Below, one piece after another: positions 1 through 8,568 of a stretch of 64,000 nucleotides of DNA. The notes beneath the pieces were generated by a model that made no database searches, had not been told where the DNA came from, and saw only the letters and a program-made list of their open reading frames with translations. The position numbers and the translations under genes are program-made. The first letter of the stretch is position 1. Every line of letters starts with the position of its first letter. The stretch is from Vagococcus martis (GTDB lineage Bacteria; Bacillota; Bacilli; Lactobacillales; Vagococcaceae): assembly GCF_002026305.1 (NCBI RefSeq), contig NZ_MVAB01000001.1, forward strand, positions 1,966,001-2,030,000, in the 5' to 3' direction.

Positions 1-403
1 CTTGTGTTGGTATGATACCACCATGGGGACAGTTGGTTGGATTTCCTAAATAATCATATAATCTATTAAAGAATACGGAATCTTTAACATGTTCTAGTTC
101 TTCAGATAGGTGATGCAAATCGTATAAAGAATATCCTAATTTATCGTATAAAAAGGTTTCGATAATTCGATGGTTTCTAATGATAATAATCGTTTGATTT
201 AATCCTTCAAGAGTCAATTTTGCTCCAGTATACGGTTTATACTCAATCAATCCATCTTTTTGTAGCTTTTCAACCATTTCGCTAACAGACGCAGGGGATA
301 CATGAAGATGTTGGGAGAGTGTTTTATTTGAAACAAATTCGTCAATGCCATTGTTCTCATAAATCGCTTTTAAATAGTCTTCTTTATTGGAAGATCTTGA
401 CAT
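1..403 (-). CDS. DtxR/MntR-family metal-dependent repressor (3' part cut off)
   Basis: The reverse strand reads in from an ATG at 403 behind a GGAGGG ribosome site and stays open to the window edge (134 codons). The N-terminus has a winged-helix layout (NKTLSQHLHVSPASVSEMVEKL), then RNHRIIETFL, HHLSEELEHV and CPHGGIIP, which in DtxR/MntR proteins carry His, Glu and Cys metal ligands. Such proteins repress manganese or iron uptake genes when metal-loaded. The C-terminal dimer or SH3-like part lies outside the window. It is alone on its strand here. MntR is preferred over IdeR because it lacks obvious extra length so far, but the missing end leaves this open. Confidence 0.88.
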   Translation of the reverse strand, partial: MSRSSNKEDYLKAIYENNGIDEFVSNKTLSQHLHVSPASVSEMVEKLQKDGLIEYKPYTGAKLTLEGLNQTIIIIRNHRIIETFLYDKLGYSLYDLHHLSEELEHVKDSVFFNRLYDYLGNPTNCPHGGIIPTQ

Positions 404-518
404 AATTGTCCCTCCTACAAATTAATTGCTAAAATATATTAACTCATTTATTTTATCATAAAAAACCGAAAATATATCAGTAAAAAGGAAATTTGTCCCC
501 TTTTTTTTAATAATTGAT

Positions 519-528
519 ATGCTATACT
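519..528 (+). promoter_or_regulatory. Extended -10 promoter for the ArsC-like gene
   Basis: TGCTATACT is an extended -10 element (TGnTATACT) about 37 bases before the ATG at 565. No good -35 stands 17 bases upstream; TTGTCC at 493 is too far, so the TG extension probably supplies recognition. Inferred from consensus only. Confidence 0.5.
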
Positions 529-564
529 AGATACGTACAAAATAAGGGAAGTGAAGGTGAAAAA

Positions 565-921
565 ATGACTACATTTTATTGGTACCCAAAATGTTCTACA
601 TGTAAAAAAGCCATTGCTTGGTTAGATGAGCACCAGATTGATTATAAATTAATCGACATGATTGAAACACCACCTACAAAAGAACAGCTTGTTTCTTGGA
701 TGGAAACAAATGATTACCCAATTCGTCGTTTTTTTAATACGAGTGGAGTAAGATATAGAGAACAACACTTAAAAGATATTGTAAATGATTTTTCTAAAGA
801 AGAGGCTGCAACACGTTTAACTGCTGATGGCATGTTGATTAAGCGTCCTATTTTAGAATTAGGCGATAAAGTGTTATTAGGATTTAAAGAATCAGAATAT
901 GAAGAGTTATTGTTAAAATAA
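565..921 (+). CDS. ArsC/Spx-family thioredoxin-fold protein (arsenate reductase-like)
   Basis: This 118-residue protein begins at the ATG after GAAGGTGA; the in-frame ATG at 514 lies too close to the promoter to be used. The N-terminus FYWYPKCSTCKKAIAWL carries a CxxC redox pair in the thioredoxin-like fold of ArsC, YffB and Spx proteins. The region FFNTSGVRYRE matches the family's RxxR-type segment, and RPILEL matches the cis-Pro region. Family members reduce arsenate or bind RNA polymerase; no arsenic genes are nearby, so a general redox or Spx-like role is as likely. It is followed after 16 bases by a lipoyl protein gene and is probably cotranscribed with it. Confidence 0.85.
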   Translation: MTTFYWYPKCSTCKKAIAWLDEHQIDYKLIDMIETPPTKEQLVSWMETNDYPIRRFFNTSGVRYREQHLKDIVNDFSKEEAATRLTADGMLIKRPILELGDKVLLGFKESEYEELLLK

Positions 922-937
922 TAAAGGATGTGTTGGT

Positions 938-1219
938 ATGTCAGAAGAAACATTATGGGTGAAAGAAGTATCAGAAGGTAAAAAAGTTGGCTTAACATCG
1001 ACTGCTCAAGATGATTTAGGAAGTATCACATTTGCGATGTTACCAAAAGTTGGAAAAGAAGTAATAGCAGGTGAACCAGTTGTGGAACTTGAAGCTGAAA
1101 AAGCAGTTGTTGAGTATGACTCTCCTGTTTCTGGAGTGGTTGTGTCAATCAATGAAGCAGCAGAAAAAAATCCCAAGCTGTTAGATGAAAAAGATGCTTG
1201 GTTATATATTGTAAAATAA
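938..1219 (+). CDS. Short GcvH-like lipoyl-carrier protein
   Basis: A 93-residue protein with a single lipoyl/biotinyl fold. The segment VELEAEKAVVEYDSPVSG places a lysine at the position that is lipoylated in glycine-cleavage H proteins (ESxKA...SPvsG). Usual H proteins have about 125 residues; this one lacks part of the N-terminal region, and no gcvT or gcvP is present in the window. Stand-alone H-like proteins serve in some Firmicutes as lipoate relay carriers or as targets of ADP-ribosylation, so that is a reasonable alternative to glycine cleavage. It follows the ArsC-like gene and is ended by the terminator at 1222. Confidence 0.8.
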   Translation: MSEETLWVKEVSEGKKVGLTSTAQDDLGSITFAMLPKVGKEVIAGEPVVELEAEKAVVEYDSPVSGVVVSINEAAEKNPKLLDEKDAWLYIVK

Positions 1220-1221
1220 AA

Positions 1222-1250
1222 AATCCGCAACGAGTGTTGTGGATTTTTTA
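1222..1250. terminator. Intrinsic terminator after the GcvH-like gene
   Basis: AATCCGCAAC and GTTGTGGATT form a 10-bp stem with one G-U pair, followed by a T-rich run. A-rich sequence on the other flank would let it also stop transcripts coming through the IS30 element from the right. Confidence 0.8.
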
Positions 1251-1281
1251 TTTTTTATCTTCTGTTTTTTGATTATTTCAT

Positions 1282-2333
1282 TTGTCAAATTAAGCTAGAC
1301 AAAATATCGTTGTCTACATAACTCAAAAATACTTCCAATGGTGTTTTATAGTTTAATGATTTTCTAGGAATATTATTTCTTTTAGAAGCGATAGATTGGA
1401 TAAAAGATTCCTCAACTTTGTTGAAATCCATTTGTTTAGGTAATCCATCTTTACGTAATAACCCATTAGAGTTTTCATTTAAGCCACGTTGTGATGGTGT
1501 TCCTGGATCGGCAAAATAAATATCAATATCATTTAGATTGCTGATTGATTTCCAATTAGAAAATTCTTTACCACAATCGAATGTGATTGATTTAAATAGA
1601 TGGCATGGAAACTTTTTAAACCAATTATTTAAACTATTTTCGATATCTATTGCTCGTCTGCCTATTGGTTTTAACGTAATAATCACTTTCGATAGTCTTT
1701 CAACGAGTGTGATAACAGCACTTTTATGATCTTTTCCAACAATTGTGTCACCTTCAAGGTGACCAAATTCATTATTAAAGAGTTGATAGTCCTTATTACG
1801 TTGATGGATGGTTCTTTTAAAGGCTTGTTTACCTCTTTTTTCTTTATAACCATTCGCTTTCCTTTTACCTTTCATAGGTAATGCGGTCAAATCAAACAGT
1901 CCTTGCTTAAATAATCTATAAAGAGTACTGATAGAACATGAGATAGGAAACTCAGCACGACCAATAATGACATCTGGAGTCCATCCTTGAACAACCTTCT
2001 TTTGAATGTATTCTGTTTCATTATCAGATAAAGAAATAGGACGCCTGCCACAATTCTTTTTATTATTTTTGTATCTTTTATAGTAATCTAGTGCAGATAA
2101 TCCCTCATCAAAAGCTTTGTAAACATTATAGATAGTCTGTTTTGCTCGTTTCAATTGTTTCGCAACGTATGTTCCTTTTTTATTTTGATGGTAATAAGCT
2201 TCTATCAAAACTAGCTCGTCTGTAGTAAGATGTGTATAGGTCATTTGTGATCACTCTCCTTGTTTTCTTTGGTTGGAAATACAATTTGAGTGTATCACAA
2301 ATGATTTTTTAGTTGTCTAGCTTAATTTTACAA
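1282..2333 (-). mobile_element. Complete IS30-family insertion sequence
   Basis: The element is about 1.05 kb with one transposase ORF, bounded by 21-bp inverted repeats: left at 1282-1302, right at 2313-2333, identical except for one base, core AAATTAAGCTAGACAA. No clear 2-3 bp target duplication is visible, which suggests either a different exact boundary or loss of one flank. It inserted downstream of the FAD oxidoreductase gene, into the 3' end of the small ORF at 2309-2470. The transposase stop codon lies inside the left repeat. Confidence 0.85.
1285..2244 (-). CDS. IS30-family transposase
   Basis: A 319-residue intact transposase. The N-terminus (MTYTHLTTDELVLIEAYYHQ, then KRAKQTIYNVYKAF) is the IS30 helix-turn-helix. 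The DDE catalytic core follows: GHLEGDTIVG gives the first Asp, SITFDCGKEFSNW the second, and GLNENSNGLLR the Glu. The ATG at 2244 follows AAGGAG. Length and motif order match functional IS30 enzymes, and no frameshift is seen, so the element may still move. Confidence 0.93.
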   Translation of the reverse strand: MTYTHLTTDELVLIEAYYHQNKKGTYVAKQLKRAKQTIYNVYKAFDEGLSALDYYKRYKNNKKNCGRRPISLSDNETEYIQKKVVQGWTPDVIIGRAEFPISCSISTLYRLFKQGLFDLTALPMKGKRKANGYKEKRGKQAFKRTIHQRNKDYQLFNNEFGHLEGDTIVGKDHKSAVITLVERLSKVIITLKPIGRRAIDIENSLNNWFKKFPCHLFKSITFDCGKEFSNWKSISNLNDIDIYFADPGTPSQRGLNENSNGLLRKDGLPKQMDFNKVEESFIQSIASKRNNIPRKSLNYKTPLEVFLSYVDNDILSSLI

Positions 2334-2470
2334 TCGGCGTTAACTGAAAAATTGACAGTTGTTGTTTCTTTTTTTGCTTCAGGTGTATCTTTTTTATCTT
2401 CTTTTGGTTCAATGGCAAATTCTTCAAACATTTTTTCTAAAGAATCTTTTTTCTTAAATGTTAATCCCAT
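2309..2470 (-). CDS. Small charged protein whose C-terminus is now encoded by IS30
   Basis: The ORF of 53 codons starts at an ATG four bases after the stop of the FAD oxidoreductase; its GGAGAA ribosome site lies in that gene's last codons, so the two are coupled. The native part reads MGLTFKKKDSLEKMFEEF, then an acidic/lysine-rich stretch ending near TTTVNFSVNA. The last eight or so codons (ending CKIKLDN) come from the right inverted repeat of the IS30 element, and the stop TAA is inside the IS. A similar N-terminus occurs in small streptococcal and enterococcal proteins of unknown role, recalled and not checked. The original tail probably ended soon after the insertion point. Confidence 0.7.
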   Translation of the reverse strand: MGLTFKKKDSLEKMFEEFAIEPKEDKKDTPEAKKETTTVNFSVNADCKIKLDN

Positions 2471-2473
2471 CTG

Positions 2474-3610
2474 TTATTCTCCCTTCATCTTTGGTTGAAT
2501 GTAATGATTAGGTTGATGTTTGTAAGACTCAAATAACGTCTTTTTATTGTATAACCAATCTACCATTGTTTTACCAATAATTGGCCCAGTTGTCAACCCA
2601 GATGAACCAAGACCGCTTGCTACTAGTAAATTACTTAGGTCTTCAACTTCACCAAAAAATGGTAGAAAATCAGAAGTATAAGCACGTGTTCCTATCCGGT
2701 AACTATTAATGTCATAATCAGCTAGTTGACCCACTGTTTGAGTGGCTGTTTCTTTTAATTGGTTGAGTAACTTATTTTCTGGTGTTAAGTCAAAGCCTTC
2801 ATCATTTTCATGTGTGGCACCTACTAGTATTTTTCCATTGTAAAAAGGAATGATATCTGATTCCCCAACAGGCATGATAACTGGTAAATCAGTTGTTTCT
2901 ATATCTGTTTGGATTTCGATTAATTGTCCTTTTTGAGGTCTAATATCAACTGACAGGTTTAATGATTCGAGTAAATGAGGTAACCATGCCCCAACGGCAA
3001 TAATCACATCATCCACCACAACAGAGTCTTCATGTGTTGTGATAACCCATTTACCATCAGAAATAGATAGATTAGTAACACGCGTTTGTTTTAACTGATT
3101 CTTTTCCTTTAATAAATGATGTATGTTTTTAACTAAAATTTCTCCATCAATTTTTGCACCACCTGTAATAAAGAGAGCCTCCTCATCAGATGAGACAAAA
3201 GGAAATCGCTTTTGAATATCTTTACCAGATAATCTTTCAATCTCACCAATTTCAGGGGCTTCTTCGCGTCTATCATAAGCAATTTTTTCCAACTTATCCA
3301 ATAATTTTGGTGTCTTTTTATAAAGTAAAGTACCTGTTTTTTTGTAGATTTTTTTTGTATCTAGATATTTAGCTAAATCACTCATATAGTCAGAGTAAAA
3401 TTTAGCCCCTTCTCGAGCTAAAAAATACCATTCTTTGTTTCTTCTTTGAGATAGCCAAGGGGAAATAATACCTGCAGCCGCACTACTTGCTTGTCCTTTG
3501 CCATCATCAAACAATAGCAACTCAACTTCTGGATCGTTAGAAAGATAAAAGGCAGCAGTCGATCCAACGATTCCGCCACCTATAATTCCGATTTTGCGTT
3601 TTATTGACAT
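2474..3610 (-). CDS. FAD-dependent oxidoreductase of the DAO (glycine oxidase/D-amino-acid dehydrogenase) family
   Basis: The 378-residue protein opens with the FAD-binding GIIGGGIVGSTAAFYLS and ends with a second flavin-contacting region (VASGLGSSGLTTGPIIGKTM). Between them, RPQKGQLIEI and RIGTRAYTSDFLPFFGEV match the DAO fold used by ThiO, DadA and related enzymes that oxidise amino acids or N-methyl amines. The substrate cannot be named; no thiamine or sarcosine genes are near. The ATG at 3610 follows AAGGA. It overlaps the ribosome site of the small ORF downstream, and the CDF exporter gene lies 19 bases upstream on the same strand, giving a likely three-gene unit. Confidence 0.88.
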   Translation of the reverse strand: MSIKRKIGIIGGGIVGSTAAFYLSNDPEVELLLFDDGKGQASSAAAGIISPWLSQRRNKEWYFLAREGAKFYSDYMSDLAKYLDTKKIYKKTGTLLYKKTPKLLDKLEKIAYDRREEAPEIGEIERLSGKDIQKRFPFVSSDEEALFITGGAKIDGEILVKNIHHLLKEKNQLKQTRVTNLSISDGKWVITTHEDSVVVDDVIIAVGAWLPHLLESLNLSVDIRPQKGQLIEIQTDIETTDLPVIMPVGESDIIPFYNGKILVGATHENDEGFDLTPENKLLNQLKETATQTVGQLADYDINSYRIGTRAYTSDFLPFFGEVEDLSNLLVASGLGSSGLTTGPIIGKTMVDWLYNKKTLFESYKHQPNHYIQPKMKGE

Positions 3611-3629
3611 AGTATCAAATCCTTATCAC

Positions 3630-4508
3630 TTATTTACTTGGATAGAATGGTTCGACATGGACATCAATATCAAAAATCTCATATTTTTCTTTTAATTCAC
3701 TCTCTAGATTATCCACTAGATGGTGACTTTTTTCTACCGTTAAGTTGGGGTTCATTGATACAACAACATCTAAAAAGACATTAGCCCCTAAACTTCTTGC
3801 ACGGATACTCACGACATCCATGATTCCATCCATTTTAAGGATATCATCTTTATATAAAGCTAACAAATCTTTATCAAAGCCATCAGACAAATAAAATGTA
3901 CTTTCCTTAAAAATTTCAAAAGCTGTTTTCAAAATAATGCAGCCAATAATAATTGCTGTTAGTGTATCAAGCCATCCTAGTTTAAATGATGCGGCAAAGA
4001 CAGCGACAGATGTACCAATACTTGTAAGCATATCACTCAAATTATCTTTGGCAACCGCATGAAGTGCTTGGCTATTATTTTTTTGAGCAATTTTTTTATT
4101 GATAAGATACACTCCATACATAATTACAGCTGAAAATAATCCAACGTAAGCAGCCAGTTGACTAGGTTGTTCCATTTGTTTGTCAATAACCGAGCGAACA
4201 CCGTCCATCACAACTTGAACCCCAACAGCAAACATGATTAGCGACGTTAATAAAGACGCAACGTTTTCCGCCTTCCAGTGCCCATATCTGTGTTCGTTGT
4301 CAGCAGGCTTTCTTGATAATTTCAATCCAATTAATACTGCAATTGAAGCGATCATATCAGTAAAGTTATTTAACCCGTCAGCAGATAGAGCTTGTGATTG
4401 TCCATAATACCCTGCAGCCAGTTTAATAATAGCTAGGAAAATATAGGCAAATATCGAGATGATTGCTCCTTTTTCAGCTTGTTTGATTTCGTTAATCCTT
4501 TTTGTCAA
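3630..4508 (-). CDS. Cation diffusion facilitator (CDF) metal exporter
   Basis: A CDF family protein of about 292 residues. Membrane helix 2 carries DGLNNFTD, matching the DxxxD metal site, and HRYGHWKAEN follows as in FieF/MntE/ZitB proteins; helix 5 has DNLSDMLTS. The C-terminal cytoplasmic domain (residues about 205-292, ending HVEPFYPSK) is the dimerising metal sensor. The longest reading frame starts at a GTG overlapping the AAGGAG; a TTG eight bases after AAGGAG (position 4508) is better spaced and chosen here. Such pumps expel Mn, Zn or Fe in exchange for protons; the metal is not evident from sequence. Confidence 0.9.
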   Translation of the reverse strand: MTKRINEIKQAEKGAIISIFAYIFLAIIKLAAGYYGQSQALSADGLNNFTDMIASIAVLIGLKLSRKPADNEHRYGHWKAENVASLLTSLIMFAVGVQVVMDGVRSVIDKQMEQPSQLAAYVGLFSAVIMYGVYLINKKIAQKNNSQALHAVAKDNLSDMLTSIGTSVAVFAASFKLGWLDTLTAIIIGCIILKTAFEIFKESTFYLSDGFDKDLLALYKDDILKMDGIMDVVSIRARSLGANVFLDVVVSMNPNLTVEKSHHLVDNLESELKEKYEIFDIDVHVEPFYPSK

Positions 4509-4599
4509 TAAACTCACTCCTTAAATGATACGAAGGCAAGTATATCAGACAACCTATCATTTAGAAAAGATGGAAAAAAATATTAAGGCGCCCTAAAAA

Positions 4600-4633
4600 A
4601 TAAAATAAAAAGCCCCAAAACTTATTGGGACTT
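4600..4633 (-). terminator. Intrinsic terminator after the 87-residue hypothetical gene
   Basis: On the reverse strand AAGTCCCAA and TTGGGGCTT pair around TAAGTT, followed by TTTTATTTTA. The stem overlaps the last bases of the stop codon. Confidence 0.75.
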
Positions 4634-4895
4634 AAGCAGCGGGATTAATTAACACACCATTGATATTGTGAACAGTGGTTAAATTGATATGATCGTCGTA
4701 TCGTTCATCGGTGCCTTTTCTTGAGAAATTGAGATACAAATCATTACCATTATATACAAGTTCAAAAAATTCCATGTCATCATAAACAAAGCGTTCAGAG
4801 TTATTATAAATGATAATTATTTTACCTTCTGAGATATACATATGTGATGAAAGAATACTATTTTTCAAATCAATTAGTGAATGTTTTTTTACCAT
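4632..4895 (-). CDS. Hypothetical protein, 87 residues
   Basis: I do not recognise this family. The ATG at 4895 (MVKKHSLIDLK) stands about seven bases after AAAGGAGAG; the earlier in-frame ATG lies inside that ribosome site. The protein has alternating hydrophobic strands (GKIIIIYNN, FFELVYNGNDLYLNF) and no signal peptide or membrane segment, suggesting a small cytosolic beta-rich fold. It is a single gene with its own terminator, between the CDF gene and the aminotransferase gene. Confidence 0.65.
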   Translation of the reverse strand: MVKKHSLIDLKNSILSSHMYISEGKIIIIYNNSERFVYDDMEFFELVYNGNDLYLNFSRKGTDERYDDHINLTTVHNINGVLINPAA

Positions 4896-4955
4896 AATCA
4901 TCTCTCCTTTAGCGTAGTGTATCATAAAAAGTTTGATTGATAAAATAATAGATAA

Positions 4956-6104
4956 CTAAAATGTTAGTTTTTCAATTCGGTCAAAGGCTTCTTTTAAAAC
5001 AGGGATATCTTGTGTTGCGGCCAGTCTGATAAAGTTAGTGCCACTTTCTCCAAATGCTTGACCTGGAATAACTAAAACTTGTTGTTCTGTTAGTAATTTT
5101 TTAGCAAAATCAACAGAATTTAATCCTGTTTGACTAATGTTGATAAAGGCATAAATACTTCCTTTAAGTGAATGCAAAGTCATAAAAGGAATGTCTTTCA
5201 CACGTTTTTCGATGTATTCTAGTCTAGTTTTAAATAATTCTACGACCTCTTTTGATACAGCTTGATAGTTATCAAGTGCATAAATACCAGCACGTTGAGA
5301 AGGAGTAGGGGCAGAGTAAGTCACATCTTCAGATAACAAATGACAGGCATCATTAATGTATTTTGGTGCAATCATGTATCCGATTCGCCAACCAGTCATC
5401 GCAAAAGTTTTTGAAAAACTACTAAATGTTATGGTGTTCTCAGGAGCAAGAGATGCCATTGGTGTAAACTCTTCACCAAACGTGAATGCTTCATATACTT
5501 CATCTGATAAGATAAATAAATGATGTTTTGTTGCAAGTTCCGCTATTTTAGTTAGTGTTTCTTTTGAAAAGACAGCACCTGTTGGATTATTTGGCGAATT
5601 GATAATAATTGCTTTTGTTTTTGGTGTGATAGCGTCTTTTAAAATAGTTGGATCAATTTGGAACCCATCTTTTTCATAAGTGGGAATAATAACTGGTACA
5701 CCACCAGCTTCAATGACTTGTGTTTTATAAGGAGAAAAATAAGGCTCATGTATAATCACTTCATCACCTTCGTTTAGTAGAACTTGAAGAGTTAAATACA
5801 TTCCTTGTAAGGCACCTACAGTAGCGCGTACTTGATTTTTTTCAAATGTTAAACCATATTGTGTTTGGTAAAAATTTACCACACTTGTTAGAAAATCATC
5901 GCTACCATCAGAGGCGGTATAGTGCGTGTGTCCATTTGTGACATCTTTAAATGCGGCATCGATTATTGTTTTAGGCGTTGTAATATCTGGGTCTCCTATA
6001 GAAAGATTAAGTAAATTCGGTGTTTTACTTGCTAAGTCAGTAAACTCCATTAATAAACTTTCATTAGGTAGTTGATAATAAGTATTTAGCATGTTTTTAT
6101 TCAT
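4956..6104 (-). CDS. Pyridoxal-phosphate aminotransferase, class I fold
   Basis: A 382-residue fold-type I aminotransferase. Key marks are NSPNNPTGAVFS (the Asn and Pro loop), LSDEVYEAF (Asp/Tyr that hold the cofactor), SFSKTFAMTGWRIGY with the Schiff-base lysine, and FIRLAAT with the Arg that binds the substrate carboxylate. It resembles the PatA/AspC-like enzymes that use aspartate, aromatic or other amino acids. The neighbouring amino-acid ABC transporter genes lie upstream on the same strand but are separated by a terminator, so it is probably transcribed alone. Substrate is uncertain. The ATG follows AGGGGGATATCA. Confidence 0.9.
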   Translation of the reverse strand: MNKNMLNTYYQLPNESLLMEFTDLASKTPNLLNLSIGDPDITTPKTIIDAAFKDVTNGHTHYTASDGSDDFLTSVVNFYQTQYGLTFEKNQVRATVGALQGMYLTLQVLLNEGDEVIIHEPYFSPYKTQVIEAGGVPVIIPTYEKDGFQIDPTILKDAITPKTKAIIINSPNNPTGAVFSKETLTKIAELATKHHLFILSDEVYEAFTFGEEFTPMASLAPENTITFSSFSKTFAMTGWRIGYMIAPKYINDACHLLSEDVTYSAPTPSQRAGIYALDNYQAVSKEVVELFKTRLEYIEKRVKDIPFMTLHSLKGSIYAFINISQTGLNSVDFAKKLLTEQQVLVIPGQAFGESGTNFIRLAATQDIPVLKEAFDRIEKLTF

Positions 6105-6125
6105 TGATATCCCCCTTAATAATAA

Positions 6126-6152
6126 AAAGTCAAAGGCTTAACCTTTGACTTT
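6126..6152 (-). terminator. Terminator of the amino-acid ABC transporter operon
   Basis: AAAGTCAAAGG and CCTTTGACTTT form a perfect 11-bp stem around CTTAA, flanked by T-rich and A-rich runs. It directly follows the ATPase stop codon. Confidence 0.85.
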
Positions 6153-6155
6153 ATT

Positions 6156-6878
6156 TTATAGTACTTTTTCTAAAAAGTCTTGTGTTCTGTCATTTTTTGG
6201 GTGTAAAAAGATGTCTTCAGGTGTGCCTTCTTCTTGAATCACCCCTTTATCCATAAAAATCACTCGATCTGCTACTTCCCTGGCAAAGCCCATCTCGTGA
6301 GTCACGACGACCATCGTCATCCCTTCTTTAGCTAAGGCATTCATAACCGCTAAAACTTCACCAACCATCTCAGGATCTAGCGCACTTGTTGGTTCATCAA
6401 ACAACATGACATCTGGATGCATCGCTAGAGCACGCGCAATCGCGACACGTTGTTGTTGACCACCAGATAAACTTTTTGGGTATTGATTGGCTTTATCTTT
6501 TAGTCCAACACGTTCAAGTAAAGCAAGTCCTTCTTTTTCTGCTGTTTCTTGTGACTCGTTTTTAACTTTTACTGGGCTAATAGTCAAATTTTCTAACACT
6601 GTTTTATGTGGGAAGAGGTTAAAGTTTTGGAACACCATACCCATTTTTTGACGTAGTTGATTGATGTCTATTTTTGGATCAAGTAGGTTGGTTCCCTCAA
6701 ATTCAATCACACCACTTGTCGGTGTTTCGAGTAAGTTTAAACAACGTAGAAACGTACTTTTTCCGCTACCAGAAGGGCCAATCACCACAACCACTTCCCC
6801 GGCTTTTATATCTAAATTAATTCCTTTTAGGACATCATTATCACCAAAGGATTTTTTTAAATCATGTATTTTAATCAT
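6156..6878 (-). CDS. glnQ: Polar amino-acid ABC transporter ATP-binding protein (GlnQ-like)
   Basis: This 240-residue ATPase has Walker [10 protein letters not shown], signature LSGGQQQR, Walker [13 protein letters not shown] and H-loop [10 protein letters not shown], all typical of PAAT-family (glutamine, arginine, glutamate) importers. The ATG at 6878 lies within the last codons of the upstream gene (8-base overlap), with AAAGGAG about 11 bases before; an upstream TTG in frame is less likely. It energises the fused binding-protein/permease encoded just before it. The symbol is by similarity of organisation; the exact substrate is not shown. Confidence 0.92.
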   Translation of the reverse strand: MIKIHDLKKSFGDNDVLKGINLDIKAGEVVVVIGPSGSGKSTFLRCLNLLETPTSGVIEFEGTNLLDPKIDINQLRQKMGMVFQNFNLFPHKTVLENLTISPVKVKNESQETAEKEGLALLERVGLKDKANQYPKSLSGGQQQRVAIARALAMHPDVMLFDEPTSALDPEMVGEVLAVMNALAKEGMTMVVVTHEMGFAREVADRVIFMDKGVIQEEGTPEDIFLHPKNDRTQDFLEKVL

Positions 6879-8328
6879 TGGCACCAATTCTCCTTTCAGC
6901 TACACCTAATGCACGAGATAAGGTGAAGGTTAATACAAAATAAATCAATGATGCAATTAAAATCGGCAAGAATGGTTTGAAACTTGCACCACGTACCACA
7001 CCTGCTTGGAACATCAATTCAGATACCCCAATCACTGATACGACAGAGGATTCTTTAATAACTGTCACAAACTCGTTACCTAAAGCAGGTAAAATATTTT
7101 TAATCGCTTGTGGCATGATAATGTATCGCATCGCTTTTTTCTGACTCATACCTAGAGAACGAGCCGCTTCAGCTTGCCCTTTGTCAACGGCGTTTAACCC
7201 GGCACGAATAATTTCAGCCACGTAAGCGCCACTATTTAGAGATAGTGCCACACAACTTGAAGCGAGTGCGCTTAAATTAATTCCTAACACATTTAAACCA
7301 AAGAACACTAAAAAGATTTGAACTAGTAGGGGAGTCCCACGCACGTATTCGATGTAGATGACTGAAATCCATTTAAATAATTTATTTTTAGAGCGTTTCA
7401 TTAACGCAAGTAGTGTTCCTAATACACTACCACATAACACGCCAACAAATGCTAAGAAAATTGTATATCCTGTCCCTTTAATGTAGTAGGGAGCATATTT
7501 TTTCATAAAAGACTCATCTTGGAACATATAAGGAATGACTTCTTGCTTATAGTCTTTCATTAAATCTTTATCATTAATTTCTTTGATAGACGTATTCACG
7601 AGATTAAGAAAATCAGGAGCATTTTTTTGTAGTGCAACGGCTGTTCCTTTGTTAGCATTATCTAGTTTAATGTCAGCAAACATTAAAGAGTCATCCTGTG
7701 TTAAGTAAGCTTCAGCAACAGGTTCTTCGATTACAGCCGCATCAATTTTCTTTTGTTGAAGTTGTAGAATAATGTCAGGTACTTGTTGTAGAGAAACGGT
7801 ATTAGCTTTTAACTCATTGTTTGCTAATTCCTCCTGCATGGATTGCACTTGAGCCCCAACTTTGATTCCATTAAAGTCATCAACGGTTTTAAATTTATCT
7901 TGATCTTCTTTTCTAATGACAACTTTTTGTTGAACAGTCATGTATGGATCAGAAAAATCAACTTCCTTCAAACGCTCAGGAGAAGGAGACATACCAGAGA
8001 TAATTAAATCAATTTTGCCAGTTTTAAGAGCCCCAATTAACGCATCAAATCCATATTCTTCTACTTTTAATTTAACCCCCATATCATCAGCAATTTTTTG
8101 AGCAATTAAAATATCTGTTCCGACAACTTTATCTTTACCATCAACTGTAGCATGAAATTCATACGGAGCGTAATCCGCAGATAGTCCAACTGTTAGCACC
8201 CCTTTGTCCTTGATTCCTTTTAAAATGGCATCTTCTTCGGCTAATGAATGAAGAGGAAATAGAAAAGCTGTAAAACTTATAAAGAAAACAAATAATAGCG
8301 ATAGTTTTTTATTTATGAATTGTTTCAT
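6871..8328 (-). CDS. glnP: Fused substrate-binding/permease protein of a polar amino-acid ABC transporter (GlnP-like)
   Basis: A 485-residue two-in-one protein. A signal-peptide-like start ([19 protein letters not shown]) is followed by one periplasmic-binding-type domain (about residues 35-265, with [16 protein letters not shown] and [20 protein letters not shown]), then a HisM/GlnP-type permease (about 275-485) with [10 protein letters not shown], the loop that contacts the ATPase. GlnP of lactic bacteria often has two binding domains; this one has a single domain. Such proteins import glutamine, glutamate or related acids. It is cotranscribed with the ATPase gene and has a clear promoter at 8362-8390. 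Confidence 0.93.
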   Translation of the reverse strand: MKQFINKKLSLLFVFFISFTAFLFPLHSLAEEDAILKGIKDKGVLTVGLSADYAPYEFHATVDGKDKVVGTDILIAQKIADDMGVKLKVEEYGFDALIGALKTGKIDLIISGMSPSPERLKEVDFSDPYMTVQQKVVIRKEDQDKFKTVDDFNGIKVGAQVQSMQEELANNELKANTVSLQQVPDIILQLQQKKIDAAVIEEPVAEAYLTQDDSLMFADIKLDNANKGTAVALQKNAPDFLNLVNTSIKEINDKDLMKDYKQEVIPYMFQDESFMKKYAPYYIKGTGYTIFLAFVGVLCGSVLGTLLALMKRSKNKLFKWISVIYIEYVRGTPLLVQIFLVFFGLNVLGINLSALASSCVALSLNSGAYVAEIIRAGLNAVDKGQAEAARSLGMSQKKAMRYIIMPQAIKNILPALGNEFVTVIKESSVVSVIGVSELMFQAGVVRGASFKPFLPILIASLIYFVLTFTLSRALGVAERRIGAND

Positions 8329-8361
8329 TAAAACACTCCTTTCGTTTTGATCTTGGGTCTA

Positions 8362-8390
8362 ATTATATACGTCTTATAATTATTATGCAA
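8362..8390 (-). promoter_or_regulatory. Sigma-A promoter of the glnPQ-like operon
   Basis: On the reverse strand TTGCAT and TATAAT are separated by exactly 17 bases. The start codon is 34 bases downstream of the -10. No riboswitch or T-box was recognised between them. Confidence 0.75.
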
Positions 8391-8568
8391 GTTATTTTGA
8401 ATAAATGTATAAAAATGACGTTTATTCAGTATTTTCGTTTTTTTTATACATTTCTTTTATAACATTATGAATTTAAAATAATAAGATTAGAAAAAAATGA
8501 TAAAACGATTGATTTTTTCTAATAAAAAAGATAGAATAAATTTCATTAGTTATAAGAGGAGGAGTAGA

